Assembly: GCA_013076295.1 (NCBI GenBank)
Contig: RQOL01000139.1
Location: 1,054,001-1,118,000 of the forward strand
DNA length: 64,000 nucleotides
Direction: 5' to 3'
Origin: Sanderia malayensis
Lineage: Eukaryota; Cnidaria; Scyphozoa; Semaeostomeae; Pelagiidae
In this document: piece after piece, positions 47,224-57,689 of the stretch
Numbering within the stretch: position 1 is the stretch's first letter
How the letters are laid out: the number at the start of each line of letters is the position of its first letter
Translations under genes and position numbers: made by a program
Notes under the pieces: generated by a model
The model's input: only the letters and a program-made list of their open reading frames with translations
The model's database searches: none
Told to the model about the DNA's origin: nothing

Positions 47224-50200
47224 AACTGAGAAATGGGATATGCTGCGGCCTTTTCTGGATCATCTGTTTGGACTGTGTCAACACTGAGGTACTGTTTCTG
47301 GGGTGTTGGAAGTCTTTGTAGAATGAGTTCGTTGATGTGATGTGAGAACTTGTTCTTTGGTGTCAAACAACAACGCTCGGACATGGTGTTGGGATCCAGT
47401 AGGAGATGTGCATCTGCTGATTCAGCTTCAGGATAGATTGAGTTCATGAGATTTTCAAGATATTTGATGCAGATTTGCTGCAGAAGGCTGATGTGATCTT
47501 GATGGTCATGAGGTTGCACTCCGTTGCCTATTCGGAGAAGCCAGTCTGAGAATGCTTGGTAAGTCTCATGTTGAACAGCTCTCATGTTTGCAATGAGTCT
47601 GAATTGTTGGAAATGAGACCACAGATCCTCGACTTTTCGTGACTTGAGGCATTCTTGCACGGCGCGTTCTCTACCTGCTTTCTTGACGACTGGCAGTACT
47701 TGTCTGAAGTTACCGCCAAGCATGAAGTATTTCCCACCAAAAGTTCTGTCGATTTTGGTGATGTCTCTGAGCAGATGGTCAACTGTTTGAGTGCTGTTGC
47801 TGGAATCATGGAAGCTCCGTCCCATATGAAAAGCATTGTGTCTCGCAGTTGTTGTGCTCGGAGACTTTGTGCTTTGACATTGCAAGTGGAATTGTTGAGC
47901 AGAGGAATCGGTATTTGAAATGTCGAGTGTGCTGTTCTGCCGTGAAGGAGTAGTGTTGCTGCTCCTACGCATTTGACTTTGTGTCCGGAAGCTTGCATAT
48001 TGTGTACCAATGTGTTGTACAGGAAGGTTTTGCCAGTTCTCGCTGGACCGTCGAGAAAGAAACAGTTGTCTGTTGACTGCCTCTCGATGGCGTGGACAAT
48101 GGCGTTGTGTATTTGCAGTTGTTCTGGGTTGAGTTGCTCGAGCATTTGCTGTCTCGTTCCTGTTCGATGTTGATTTCGTCAGCCAATCGGCAGGTAGCTG
48201 AGGCATTTCGGGGAAATCCTGGAGAGATTTGCCGTGAATGTGAAGGTTTTTCTGGATGTCTGCCAGGCACATGTGGATGTGTTGCTGCTGGAATGTTGCA
48301 TTTGGATCCTGCAGCTGATCGTGTCTGACAAAATCTTCTGCAATGTCTTCTTGGAATTCTGTGAAAAGAGCATTGATGTCACTGGGAGTTTGAAACAGGA
48401 TGAGTGTTGCAAACAATTGTCTCATGTGTGCAGGCATGTTTATGATAGCTGCATCTTCTAAGCAACGTGTGTGCTCTGCGTCGTCTTCCAAGAGTGACAT
48501 TGCTCTTGCTGCATTTTTGAACGTGTCGTGAGTGACTCCGTCAACTGTTCGAATGTCTTCGAAGGAGGTTGCTCCTTTTCTGTGCAGCAATATCAATCTG
48601 AGGGCGAATCGTTCAGCATCTGATGGTAGAACATTGTATATTCTGCCGATTACACCTTTGGGTGGTCGGCGCTTGCATTGCTGCCACTGTTTGGTGGATT
48701 TGTTGAAAGTGTAGTGCTCTGGTATGTCTTGGTATAAGTACTGGTGAGCATTCTGTTCCCTCTAGTTGAGGGTGAAGTAAGCCATGAGCATGCTGTCGTT
48801 GTTTCTGTGTGCAGCCTGGTCTGGGTCTGTGAAGTAAACGGCCTGTTGGTCTGGCAGGTGAATTGCAAGTCGGACGATTGTGTGACTCTTGTCGTACATC
48901 TCATATCTCATGAGTTTGTACATGGCTTGGTGTGGGCCGACGTATCTGGAGTTAAGGTACTGACGTATCTCATCATGGACAATGTCGTGGTGTGCGTCTG
49001 GTTCTTGGTGACCTTCTCTGATTTCAACGTGTGCCATGTCATTGCCTTTGTGGATGTACTTGAAGATGTACTTGACACTTTTGATAGTTGTGCATACTTC
49101 AGCATTGATGAGACAGTCAAACTTCAGAAGGAGTTTGATGTTGTGTGGCACAAGCCAAGAGTCGTTAACTCTGTGCTGTTGGAGTTGAGCAGTTGTTTTG
49201 CCTGCGAGAAAGGGTGTGGTCATTGTTCGCATTTCATTGAAATTTGAAAATGTAACTTATAAGTGTGAAGTGCAAGAAATGTTGACATACCTCGTCTTCT
49301 GTACAGTGGGTAGCCATTGACATTGAGTTCTGTTTGCTGTGCGAGGTCTTTTGGGAATTTCTTTGTGCATTTCCCATCTTGCATGCAAATGCACGATGGA
49401 TTGAGAATTCCACACGGCCCGTGCATCATGTGTTTCTTGACGATGTGGTGCTCACGGGTGTGGGTGTTCTGGTCTCTGCGATCAATATGCTTTAGTGTGC
49501 GTGGTTTGTCTTGTTCGGCGAGAGATAGGATCATGTGAGTGTGCGGCAGTCCACGTTTTTGAAATTCTACCGTGTAGACGTATGCGATGACTTTGCCAAA
49601 GAAGTTGAGATCCAGGATGTCACAGAGCAGTTCTTTGAATTTCAAGTTGAGGACACGTGTGACGATGTCTGGTCGGTCTTGTGGCTTCTGGTTTGGTAGC
49701 AAATTTTCCAAGATTTCTTGCCAGCTTGGATTTGCTGTGAATGTGAGGACAATGTCTGGCTTGGCGTGCGTTCTGACTATGGTCATGGCGTCTTGGTAAT
49801 TTTGTTGCATGCTTCGCTGACTGCCTGTAAATGAGGACGGTAAGATGATGACTCGTCCAACATTGCTGTGCTGTGCGGTGGCCGGATTGTGGGCTTGAGC
49901 GAGTAGATTTTGGTGTTCAGCTCGTCTGTAGAGGTGATCCATCAGTCCTTTGTACGACTCAACTCTCAGATCTTTCTGATGTGTTCTGATGTAAGTGAGA
50001 TCACTGCCTTCTACCTTGGTGAATGCATCAACCAAGTACTGTTGAAAGAGCGGTCTTGAGAGGTGGAGGGCTGAGAAATGTTCTTGGACTTGGATTCTGT
50101 ATGTGTAGAATTGGCTGGCTGTCAATCTGGTCTGGCGGCGTTCGGGTTGGTCAGCGGGGATTTGTGCATGGACTGCTGGCAGTTTTGCGATTGCTGTACC

Positions 50201-51188
50201 CCAACCGTGTTCGCAGAATGGAAACAGCAGTGGATATGTGAGTGGGTCGGCTGCTGGATTGGTTGCTTTGATGTCAATCAGGTAGCCGTCAGGTCTCTGG
50301 ATGTGGACGATTCTGTCATTTGGATCTGATGCAGCACCGTCCTTTGTGTTGTAGATTGCTGCTATTTCTGTGCTGCTGGACTGTGGTGCCTGCGATCCTG
50401 GTCAGCTCTTGACGTGATGACCATGTCGAATGTGGGAATAGGCTTGTTTGCTGCAGTGGCCTGTTGCTGTTGTTGTTGCAGTATGTTGCCTATGTTCTTG
50501 TATTCTTGAGCATACGGGTTGACTGCAAGAAGTTCATCTTGGAGCTTCTTGATGGTGTTTTTGTTGAGATCCCTGTTGGTGGGGTTGTTGGCTCTGTGCT
50601 CGAGAGCTTCAGCTGTATCCATGATGTAGAGCTCTGCATATTTCGTTTGATGTCCTTGCAACTGGTGAAGATGGGCTGAAGGGGAAAGCGACGCAGTTGA
50701 TAAAAAGCGTTGGTGCAATATTGAAATGCTGAAAAATCGATATATTACTGTGTAAAGAGGAGAATAAGTAAAAGAAGTGGGAACAGAATGTGCAAATACC
50801 TGTTCTGTGATATGCACTGCCGTGTATTGTTATCACGGGTGGCCCGCTGCCGTGAAGTTGCGGTATGTTTGCTGTCCAGGATGCCATTGCCATGGTGGCA
50901 TTGTATTGGCGAAATTTGGAAAGAAAACCTTTCGACTCTGTTTGTGTTTCTTGCGTATCACCAGGGAAGAGAGACATCAATGCTGCGCGTGGAGGCTATA
51001 TTTGGGGTAGTGTGACAACTCCCTCGCGAGAGCACTTTGTGTACTTGTTTCTTGTGTTCTGCTCCTCCTTGAAATACTTTGCACCACAATGTGGACAGGT
51101 GTTGTTCATCAGTGCGATGTGGTGAAGATCAGTTTGCTGGAGGATTTGCGTGCGGGAGGAATTGTACAGGTTGCATCTGTTGTAGCTG

Positions 51189-51351
51189 TGTAGGAATGTA
51201 GGACAGTGCTACCCCCGTGTATATGTATGAACTGTTATAATCGCTTTGTATATATATTCCGCTGGTTCTGTTTTGTTATTCATTCAGTCCCAGTATTCAT
51301 TTACGTGACCATATAAAAAATCTCTTGTTCCTGAGTACTCTTAAGGTAACA
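51189..51351 (+). repeat. 5' LTR of the gypsy element
   Basis: 163 bp, starting TGTAGGAATGTAGGACAGTG and ending TTAAGGTAACA. It includes a TTTGTATATATA promoter-like stretch. It differs from the 3' LTR by about four substitutions. The sequence right after it (TTACTGCGACTGAAT) lacks the TGG expected of a tRNA-primed binding site. Confidence 0.95.
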
Positions 51352-51371
51352 TTACTGCGACTGAATTTAAA

Positions 51372-52268
51372 ATGGATTCAGTTCACGGAAAACTAATTTT
51401 TGATGGAACGGGAGACATACAAGTTTTTTTAACAAAAATCGAAATTCAAAGCTCCTTGAAAGACTATATGGGCGAAGAATGTGCACAAGCGATAGCCAGC
51501 AGATTGGAAGGCCCTGCCTTCAATGTATATTTGCGGATGTTCAGCGCAGATCGAAAGGATACTGCGAAAGTAAAAACAGAGCTTTTAAAAGAATTTGAAA
51601 GAGGTAAAAGAAACAGAGAAGAAGCCCTCCACCAACTCGGAAAACGTTCGACACAAGAGAGCGAGTCTGCACATAATTATGCCTATAAACTGAGAGAACT
51701 TGTAAAGCTCGCTTACCCGACTTTCGAAAACAAAGCTCAGGACACGGTTGCGAAAGATTACTTCGTGAAAGGTGTTCATAATGATATGCAAGTTGCGTTG
51801 AAATCACTGCAGGGATTTGAATAAAGCGACGTGAATAAAATCGCAGACGAAACAACAAGATTGGAATTGGCTGGAATTCAAGCCATTCAAAACATTAGGC
51901 CAAAAGTCAATACCGTTAATCCGATTAGCGATGAGTCAACAATGATCAATTCAATTGCCGATCAAGTTATTGAAAGATTGCAATCGACCAGTCTGGACAC
52001 CGCAGCCGGGGGTATCGTCGGTGAGAAAATAAATTATGCAGGAATGAGAAAGAACCGCAGCCGCAGGGGCCAGGGCCGTGGCTATGGTGCTTGCTTCAAT
52101 CGTAGACCAGACAGAAGTGCACAAGAACGAAATGCTTCACATAATTTAAAATGCAGATCATGTCAGAGCACAGAGCACCTTTATCATTTTTGCCCTCAGC
52201 GATTTTGTCAAGCATGTGGGGGGAGGGGGCATGATGCCTGGAACAACAGCTGCCCTAATTATCAATGA
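51372..52268 (+). pseudogene. Gypsy gag with two CCHC knuckles, interrupted by TAA
   Basis: The frame opens MDSVHGKLIFDGTGDIQVFL. A TAA at 51822 interrupts it, and the same frame continues to TGA at 52266. The nucleocapsid part holds CRSCQSTEHLYHFC (CX2CX4HX4C) and a second knuckle CQACGGRGHDAWNNSC (CX2CX4HX6C). The distal TGA lies in frame with the downstream protease, so it could be a gag-pol readthrough stop or a mutation. The internal TAA is a clear lesion. Confidence 0.85.
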
Positions 52269-52382
52269 CTATATGGTCCGAACGAACATAACAATTCAAA
52301 GCAGGTTGAAACAGAAGCAAACGAAATAATCAATGGCAAAAACATATCAACGGTTGTTTCAAAGGCTGCCATAAATAACCAT

Positions 52383-53558
52383 TTGACAAATGTTATGCTC
52401 GACTCGGGAGCAGGAGTTTCCATTATAGACTCAGAATCATTGAAACTGTTGAACATTACCGAGCAAATAATACCTACATCTGATAACCTCATTGATGCAT
52501 CTGGAAACCGAATGGACATTTCAGGAAAGGTCACACTGAACGTCTTGATAAAGGGAACATCACACACAAAGCCCCAAGAATTCCATGTAGTAAAAACCAA
52601 CCGAGCTACAAATATCTTATTAGGGCGCGATTTTATGGAAAAATTTGGATCCATGACTTTAGATTTCAAACATAACAAAGTACAACTAGGAAACACATGG
52701 CTATCGGGACTCAGGATAAATAAGCCGCAGAAAGTACGGGTCGCAGAAGCCACACTCGTTCCAGCAAGAACAGAAACAGTTGTTACCGCTAGATGCCCAC
52801 CGTCAGCCGCCTTCCTTGCTGGAGACTTCCAACCAACCCAACAGATAGGCACGTTTCAAGGTATTTACAGTGCCCGCACCCGCTCAGTACCAGATTCTGA
52901 AGGAATTTTTAAAGTGCTTGTACTGAATGTCACCCAAAGAGATATTCAGCTGTATACCAGACAAGTAATGGGATTCTTAAACCCTGTCGGAAGTGAAGTT
53001 ACTGCAGTTACCGACTCAATAGCTCCATTTTCACCAACCGATACTGGCCAATCCCCCGCTGTTAACATATCTCAAGATCTCTCCACTGATGAACAAAGGA
53101 AAGTGAAAGAGCTAATGGAAGAGTACCGAGCTATCTTTGCAGTTAACCCAAAACGGCCTGAGAAGAATAAATTGATCGTGCACAAAATCAACACAAACGA
53201 TGCCTTGCCAGTCTACCAAAAGACGCGCCGCATACCAACTGCGTGGGAAACTGAGGTTAACAATCAGGTAAACGAAATGCTTGCCAACAATATCATTCGC
53301 CCATCAAAGTCGCCCTGGAATAGCCCCATCATCCTTGTGAAAAAGAAAGACAACTCAATGAGATTTGTTTGCGATTTTCGGAAGCTCAACGACGTTACCA
53401 AAGAAGACACTTCAAAGATGTCCTCGATAAGATGTCCAGTTCACGGTATTGGTCGACTCTCGATGCAGCCTCTGCATACTGGTCGATGCCACTACACGAA
53501 GAAGACCGCGAAAAGACAGCATTCTCAGTACCACATGGAAAATTTGAGTTTAATGTGA
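52383..53558 (+). pseudogene. Gypsy protease and N-terminal RT
   Basis: Aspartic protease motif MLDSGAGVSIIDS lies at the start. The RT fingers follow with WNSPIILVKKKDNSMRFVCD and FRKLNDV. The frame is lost near 53400. The RT continues in another frame at 53369-53605 with YWSTLDAASAYWSMPLHEED and FEFNVTPYGLCNAGAS, and is then cut by the deletion and hairpin at 53589. The catalytic YxDD box is absent from the element. Confidence 0.85.
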
Positions 53559-53610
53559 CCCCTTACGGCCTCTGCAATGCCGGTGCGTCATTGCAGAGGC
53601 CGTAAGGGGT
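53558..53610. repeat. Perfect 22-bp inverted repeat at the RT deletion junction
   Basis: Arms 53558-53579 and 53589-53610 are perfect complements around a 9-nt loop CCGGTGCGT. The left arm is genuine RT coding sequence (TPYGLCNA). The right arm is its inverted copy, placed exactly where about 150 RT codons, including the catalytic box, are missing. This looks like fold-back copying during reverse transcription or repair. Confidence 0.9.
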
Positions 53611-53611
53611 A

Positions 53612-54041
53612 AGGGGAAGCCGCATTTGACACTCTCAAAATGAAGCTATGTGCCACGCCAGTCCTTACCTTCCCACGGGGTGGAGAAACCTCTATCATTG
53701 AAGTAGATGCCAGTAACCTTGCCGTCGGCGGAGTACTTTCGCAAGAACAGCCGGATGGAGCGATCCACCCAGTCGCCTATTTCTCAGCGACCTTAAGCAA
53801 GTCACAACAAAATTGGTCGGCACACAGCAAAGAAGCGTATGCCCTCTTAGTCACAGTTCGTACTTGGCATGTTTATCTCGCTGGAACATCATTCATTCTA
53901 CATTCCGATCATAATCCTCTTGTGCACCTCAGAAATAGGAAAGATCCGCGAGGCAAATTTGCACGCCGGATTTCAGAATTAGAAGAATATGATTATTCCG
54001 TTAACTAAAAACCTGGAAAACAGAATACGAAAGCAGATGCC
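53612..54041 (+). pseudogene. Gypsy RNase H domain
   Basis: After the deletion junction the frame reads AFDTLKMKLCATPVLTFP, then VDASNLAVGGVLSQ and HPVAYFSATLSKSQQNWS, and LHSDHNPLVHL. This is the RNase H-like domain typical of Ty3/gypsy polymerases, with its catalytic acidic residues (D in DAS and in HSDH). A TAA at 54006 interrupts it just before the KADALSR tether motif. Confidence 0.9.
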
Positions 54042-55616
54042 TTGTCACGCGTACCCATTCAGGACGATGAATTAACACCATTTGAAACTATATTCGAAGA
54101 CAAGATCTATAATATAGATGCCGATGGCAAACCATTTTTGGATCAACTCGTTCAGGAGCAAGATAATGATCCAGTCATCGGCCCAGCAAAGAGATTACTT
54201 GTCAACGGCAGCACCGTGACAGAAGGTAGATTAAAACGTGTCTGTAACCAACTTCGAATAGAAGATGATGTCCTGACTAAATCTGGTCTTCCAGTAGTGC
54301 CAGCATCGTTACGACAATTTGTTGTTTCTAAATTGCATGAAATAGGCCATTTTGGTACAGAAAAATTACATGCCCTTGTCAAGGACAGGTTCTATTGGCC
54401 CAACATGTTTGCGTACCTACGAACATTCGTTCAGAATTGTCACATTTGTCAACAAGCGAAAAGTGATCCTCAGACACCAAAAGTACCCTTACTGCCCCTT
54501 TTCGAGCCCGATGGACCCATGCAATTAGTTTCGATGGATATTGCCACATTGCCAGAAGATGATAGCGGGTACAGATATATCTTGCTTATAGGGGACGTAT
54601 TTTCCAAATACATCGAAGGAGTACCACTTCAAAATCAATCCGCACCTACAGTTACAACTGCTCTTTTCAACTCATGGTTCATGAAACACGGCTGTCCTTC
54701 ATACCTCCTATCCGACCAAGGATCCAACGTTGATGGCCAAATCATTCGGGAGCTGTGTAACACGTTCAACATTGCAAAACGTAGGTCATCAGCTTACCAC
54801 AGTCAGGGCAATGGATTCGCCGAAAGAAACATTCGCAGTATTCGTGAGGTTTTCCGCACAACCCTACTTGATCGCAGGATTCCCCAGAAACAATGGCATT
54901 CCATTTTGCCAGAGATCATTTTTGCCTTGAATACAACAGAGAGCTCCTCAACCAAACATACTCCATATTATGTTGTCTTCGGAAGAAAACCAGTCATGCC
55001 GCAAGATCTCTTGCTCAATCACACTGCCGCCTATAAGCCCCAAGATGCAAACTCAGCCAGTGAATACGCAGCAGAACTCAAAGTTCGTCTCGCAGAAGTC
55101 TACAAACACGTCGCAACGCAACTCAACCTAACTCACCAACAAATGGAGAAGCAATACAACAAAAACATTTGTTTTCGTACTTATCAGGTCGGGGAGAAAG
55201 TTTGGCTGCGTACCAAATATTTTAAGACAGGAGAAAACAAAAAGTTGTCCCCACGTAGGAATGGACCGTGGACTGTCGTCGAATGCCTACCAAATGGTTT
55301 GAATTTCAAAATTCTAAACGACTCAACGAAAAATCAAAAAGTAGTCCATCATAACCGGATAACTCCAGTCAAATCGCATGAGACAGTTTCGCCAGAAAAA
55401 GAAACTAGAGCAAAGGCCCGGCCAATATCTAATAAGGTTTCTGACTTTGGGAAGAAAACGCGGACAATCGAAGACAGTTTGAGCAGTTCTGAAGAGTCCG
55501 CATCCGATTCGGGGAGTGATGATGAACATGCAGAACCCGTCGAAAGACAATATCCCTTGCGGGAGAGAAGACAGAGAGTTATCGAAGGAACTTTACCATC
55601 AGACTTTGTACTGTGA
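54042..55616 (+). CDS. Gypsy integrase
   Basis: A 524-codon open frame in the same frame as the RNase H, after the TAA at 54006. Zinc-binding HHCC: H99, H103, C133, C136 (HEIGHFG ... CHICQQAK). Catalytic core: D166 (MDIATL), D225 (LLSDQGSN) and E261 (NGFAERNIRS). The C-terminal region has VGEKVWLRTKYFKTG and ends RYP-like with YPLRERRQRVIEG; there is no chromodomain. This is the best preserved part of the element. Confidence 0.9.
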   Translation: MSRVPIQDDELTPFETIFEDKIYNIDADGKPFLDQLVQEQDNDPVIGPAKRLLVNGSTVTEGRLKRVCNQLRIEDDVLTKSGLPVVPASLRQFVVSKLHEIGHFGTEKLHALVKDRFYWPNMFAYLRTFVQNCHICQQAKSDPQTPKVPLLPLFEPDGPMQLVSMDIATLPEDDSGYRYILLIGDVFSKYIEGVPLQNQSAPTVTTALFNSWFMKHGCPSYLLSDQGSNVDGQIIRELCNTFNIAKRRSSAYHSQGNGFAERNIRSIREVFRTTLLDRRIPQKQWHSILPEIIFALNTTESSSTKHTPYYVVFGRKPVMPQDLLLNHTAAYKPQDANSASEYAAELKVRLAEVYKHVATQLNLTHQQMEKQYNKNICFRTYQVGEKVWLRTKYFKTGENKKLSPRRNGPWTVVECLPNGLNFKILNDSTKNQKVVHHNRITPVKSHETVSPEKETRAKARPISNKVSDFGKKTRTIEDSLSSSEESASDSGSDDEHAEPVERQYPLRERRQRVIEGTLPSDFVL

Positions 55617-55650
55617 TTTATGCTTTTAAGCTTATAAAGGAGGGGAGAAA

Positions 55651-55813
55651 TGTAGGAATGTAGGACAGTGCTACCCCCGTGTATATGTATGAACTGTTAT
55701 AATCGCTTTGTATATATACTCCGCTGGTTCTGTTTTGTTATTCATTCAGTCGCAGTACTCATTTACGTGACCATATAAGAAATCTCTTGTTCCTGAGTAC
55801 TCTTAAGGTAACA
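55651..55813 (+). repeat. 3' LTR of the gypsy element
   Basis: 163 bp, about 97.5 percent identical to the 5' LTR. It is preceded by the polypurine tract AAAGGAGGGGAGAAA and followed by the GCTG target duplicate and the resumed Helitron coding sequence. Confidence 0.95.
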
Positions 55814-56866
55814 GCTGTAGCAGAGGTGCCATCCCGGTTTGCAATGCTTCGCCCCCTGCTGGGAAGGGTAGGGGGAAAAACTGAGCGCCTTGTTGCGATT
55901 GCAATGTTGGTATTGCTTGTTGCTGAGCCTGTTGCTGCTGTAACTGTAACTGCAATTGCAGCATATCTTCGAGGGGAACAGCCTCTGGTTGTTCTGTCGC
56001 TGGTGTTGCAACGGTTTCAGGCTGTGGTTGTCGGCGAGCCCTTTCATAGGCCTTCTGCTGTCGGAGACGTCGATTGACATTCGCTCGTGGCATTGGTACG
56101 GCGATAGAAAAGAAGAAAAATATATGTAGATATGTAGATATGTACAAATGTGACAGTGGTGAATACAGTAAATGAATAAATCGAAATAGAAGTATAAAAT
56201 AACTCTGCGGGCAACAAATGTATCTGCAAAGAATAGAGAATGACGTAAGCATTTCACGTGAAATAAGAGAAATTCTTTTAAATGCAGAACAAATCGGTGG
56301 AAGGAAAGAGAAATCGTTGAAAACACACGTACCTGTAGCAATAAATTTCAGATTTGCAGTCGAAGTTAACGTGGAATGCGAAAAAGCACTCTCAGCAATA
56401 AAAATCTGGTAGAATAGGAAAGTCATGCAAAATTGCACGTTCCATTCCAGAATCGAAATTACACATCATGGGAATGTTGTGAGCAAGCTATAAGCGAAGC
56501 ACACTGTCGAAAGCAAAGCCAATGCACTTACCAGAGTAACAGCAAAACAAAGTGCATTCCGAAGGAAGGAAGCAACTTCCTTGTCAAATCAAAGGACAGA
56601 GTAACAAAAGACGCGATGGGATTAGTGTTAAACGCAACAGGGATTCATTGTTTCGAAAAGGCTTAGCAAAGCAAAACAATGCACGAATCAATCTTTCCAG
56701 AAGGACGACATCATTCCAGACCTAGAAAAGTGTAGAAATCTAAAAAACGAAAACGCATTTGGCAAAAAGAAATAATTTCTGAGCCTCTCCACTGGAAGGG
56801 GAAGAAATTGAAGCGTTTTTGAAAAAAAACACGAAAAGCAGGAAAAGGCTGGAGGGTCAACAACAC

Positions 56867-57123
56867 TGTAATGGTGGTCGAGCTACCATTACGTAATTGA
56901 ACTCAAATAAGACTCAGTTCGTGCGAATAAGTGATAATCGAATATGAAATATATGTAACTGATAATACTAGAAGAAGAATGAATAAGAATATAAAAATGA
57001 ATTAAATACAATTGACAAAGCTATTTATATTACACATGATTGACATTGATTGACATGAACACGTGATCACACTAATTACATGAATACGAGGCTATGTGAT
57101 AATAAGAATGTAATCCTGTTACA
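56867..57123 (-). repeat. LTR of a second gypsy family, minus orientation
   Basis: Read on the minus strand it starts TGTAACAGGATTACATTC and ends CTCGACCACCATTACA. It is clearly homologous to the plus-strand LTR at 62864-63095 but longer (257 against 232 bp, with indels). A TATAAATA-like box (AATATAAATAGC) is conserved in both. No matching target duplication is visible. Confidence 0.85.
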
Positions 57124-57299
57124 GCCTACCCTTTCTACCGAAAAAAAATGAGAAAGTTATTTTTTTTTTGTTAAAGATGCGATATATGATAATAAATTGT
57201 TGAAATATGATATAAAATACGATATAAAGATGATAAATTGGCTATTGGGTACGATATATATGATAATTAAAAATTTTTTTTTGTGTGTTAGTGTTAGTT

Positions 57300-57660
57300 A
57301 TAGCAGCAAAAGCGAGTAAATTAAGTCAAGGGAGAAGAGTGTTTAGAGAACAAGTCAGAGTTTAGTGACATGACATAAGCTGGAGCTCTGCGGGGCTCTA
57401 ACGATAGGGAGGTCGAGAAACTGGGGAAACGTCACCCGGTATCAAGATTGTGATGAAAGCCATGAACTGTGGAGAAAGGAGAGTTGGGCAAATGAAAGAC
57501 TTGCGAGTAGCGTTTGATTAATTGCTTGAATGCAGCAAGAACGTGGGGCGGAACGTGTGCGTAAGTCGGCGTGTCAAGCTCTAAGGCCTGAATGAGAAGT
57601 TGTAAATATTCTGGGGAGGTACAAGGAAGAGGTTTAAAATTTTTATGAACATTATTCCTA
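57300..57660 (-). pseudogene. Gypsy RT fragment next to the minus-strand LTR
   Basis: The antisense frame reads HVLAAFKQLIKRYSQVFHLP, then GFHHNLDTG, followed after a shift by GDVSPVSRPPYR and SPAELQ. This is the segment just upstream of the RT palm in Ty3/gypsy pol. A frameshift and a stop break it. It directly precedes the minus-strand LTR, so most of the pol gene between them has been deleted. Confidence 0.7.
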
Positions 57661-57689
57661 AAACTGTGCAGTCAATTTTGTTGCTCAGT

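Larger units (their letters stand above)
51189..55813 (+). mobile_element. Ty3/gypsy LTR retrotransposon inserted in the Helitron gene
   Basis: 163-bp LTRs at 51189-51351 and 55651-55813, TG...CA ends, a 4-bp target duplication GCTG (51185-51188, 55814-55817) and a polypurine tract AAAGGAGGGGAGAAA before the 3' LTR. Order gag, protease, RT (truncated), RNase H, integrase places it in Ty3/gypsy. The LTRs differ at about four sites, so the insertion is fairly young. The coding region has three in-frame stops, a frameshift and a deletion of the RT catalytic core. Confidence 0.95.
46677..56093 (-). pseudogene. Helitron Rep-helicase, five exons, decayed and split by a gypsy insertion
   Basis: It starts MPRANVNRR (56093). 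Exon parts: 56093-55814 joined across the gypsy insertion to 51188-50800, then 50675-49291, 49201-47154 and 47072-46677; introns of 124, 89 and 80 bp have GT/AG ends. Domains in order: zinc motif MNNTCPHCGAKYF, DPLTYPLLFPFCEHGWG, the HUH motif RGLPHTHMIL (about 49541), YIFKYIHKGND with two tyrosines (about 49060), then a PIF1-type helicase with Walker A GPARTGKTF, IWDGASM in place of IWDEASM, GGNFRQVLPVV in place of GGDFRQ, and a C-terminal TINKAQGQSL. Lesions are TAG near 51000, a frameshift near 50390, TAG near 48764, two opposite frameshifts at about 48150 and 47800, and an inverted insertion at 47182-47223. It would perform rolling-circle transposition. Confidence 0.9.
42545..56860 (-). 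mobile_element. Large Helitron-like block with strand-biased composition
   Basis: From about 42.5 to 56.1 kb (outside the inserted gypsy element) the plus strand is strikingly richer in G than C. For example, 43561-43620 has roughly three times more G than C. This differs from flanking DNA. The block contains the minus-strand Helitron Rep-helicase gene and several putative small genes. I propose one large Helitron, but TC and CTRR/hairpin ends were not identified, so its borders are guesses. Confidence 0.45.

Noticed and set aside
47655..49247. Plus-strand frames over the Helitron helicase (up to 167 codons)
   Set aside because: Shadows of the minus-strand Rep-helicase coding sequence.
52262..52852. 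Antisense 196-codon frame
   Set aside because: Shadow of gypsy protease/RT coding sequence.
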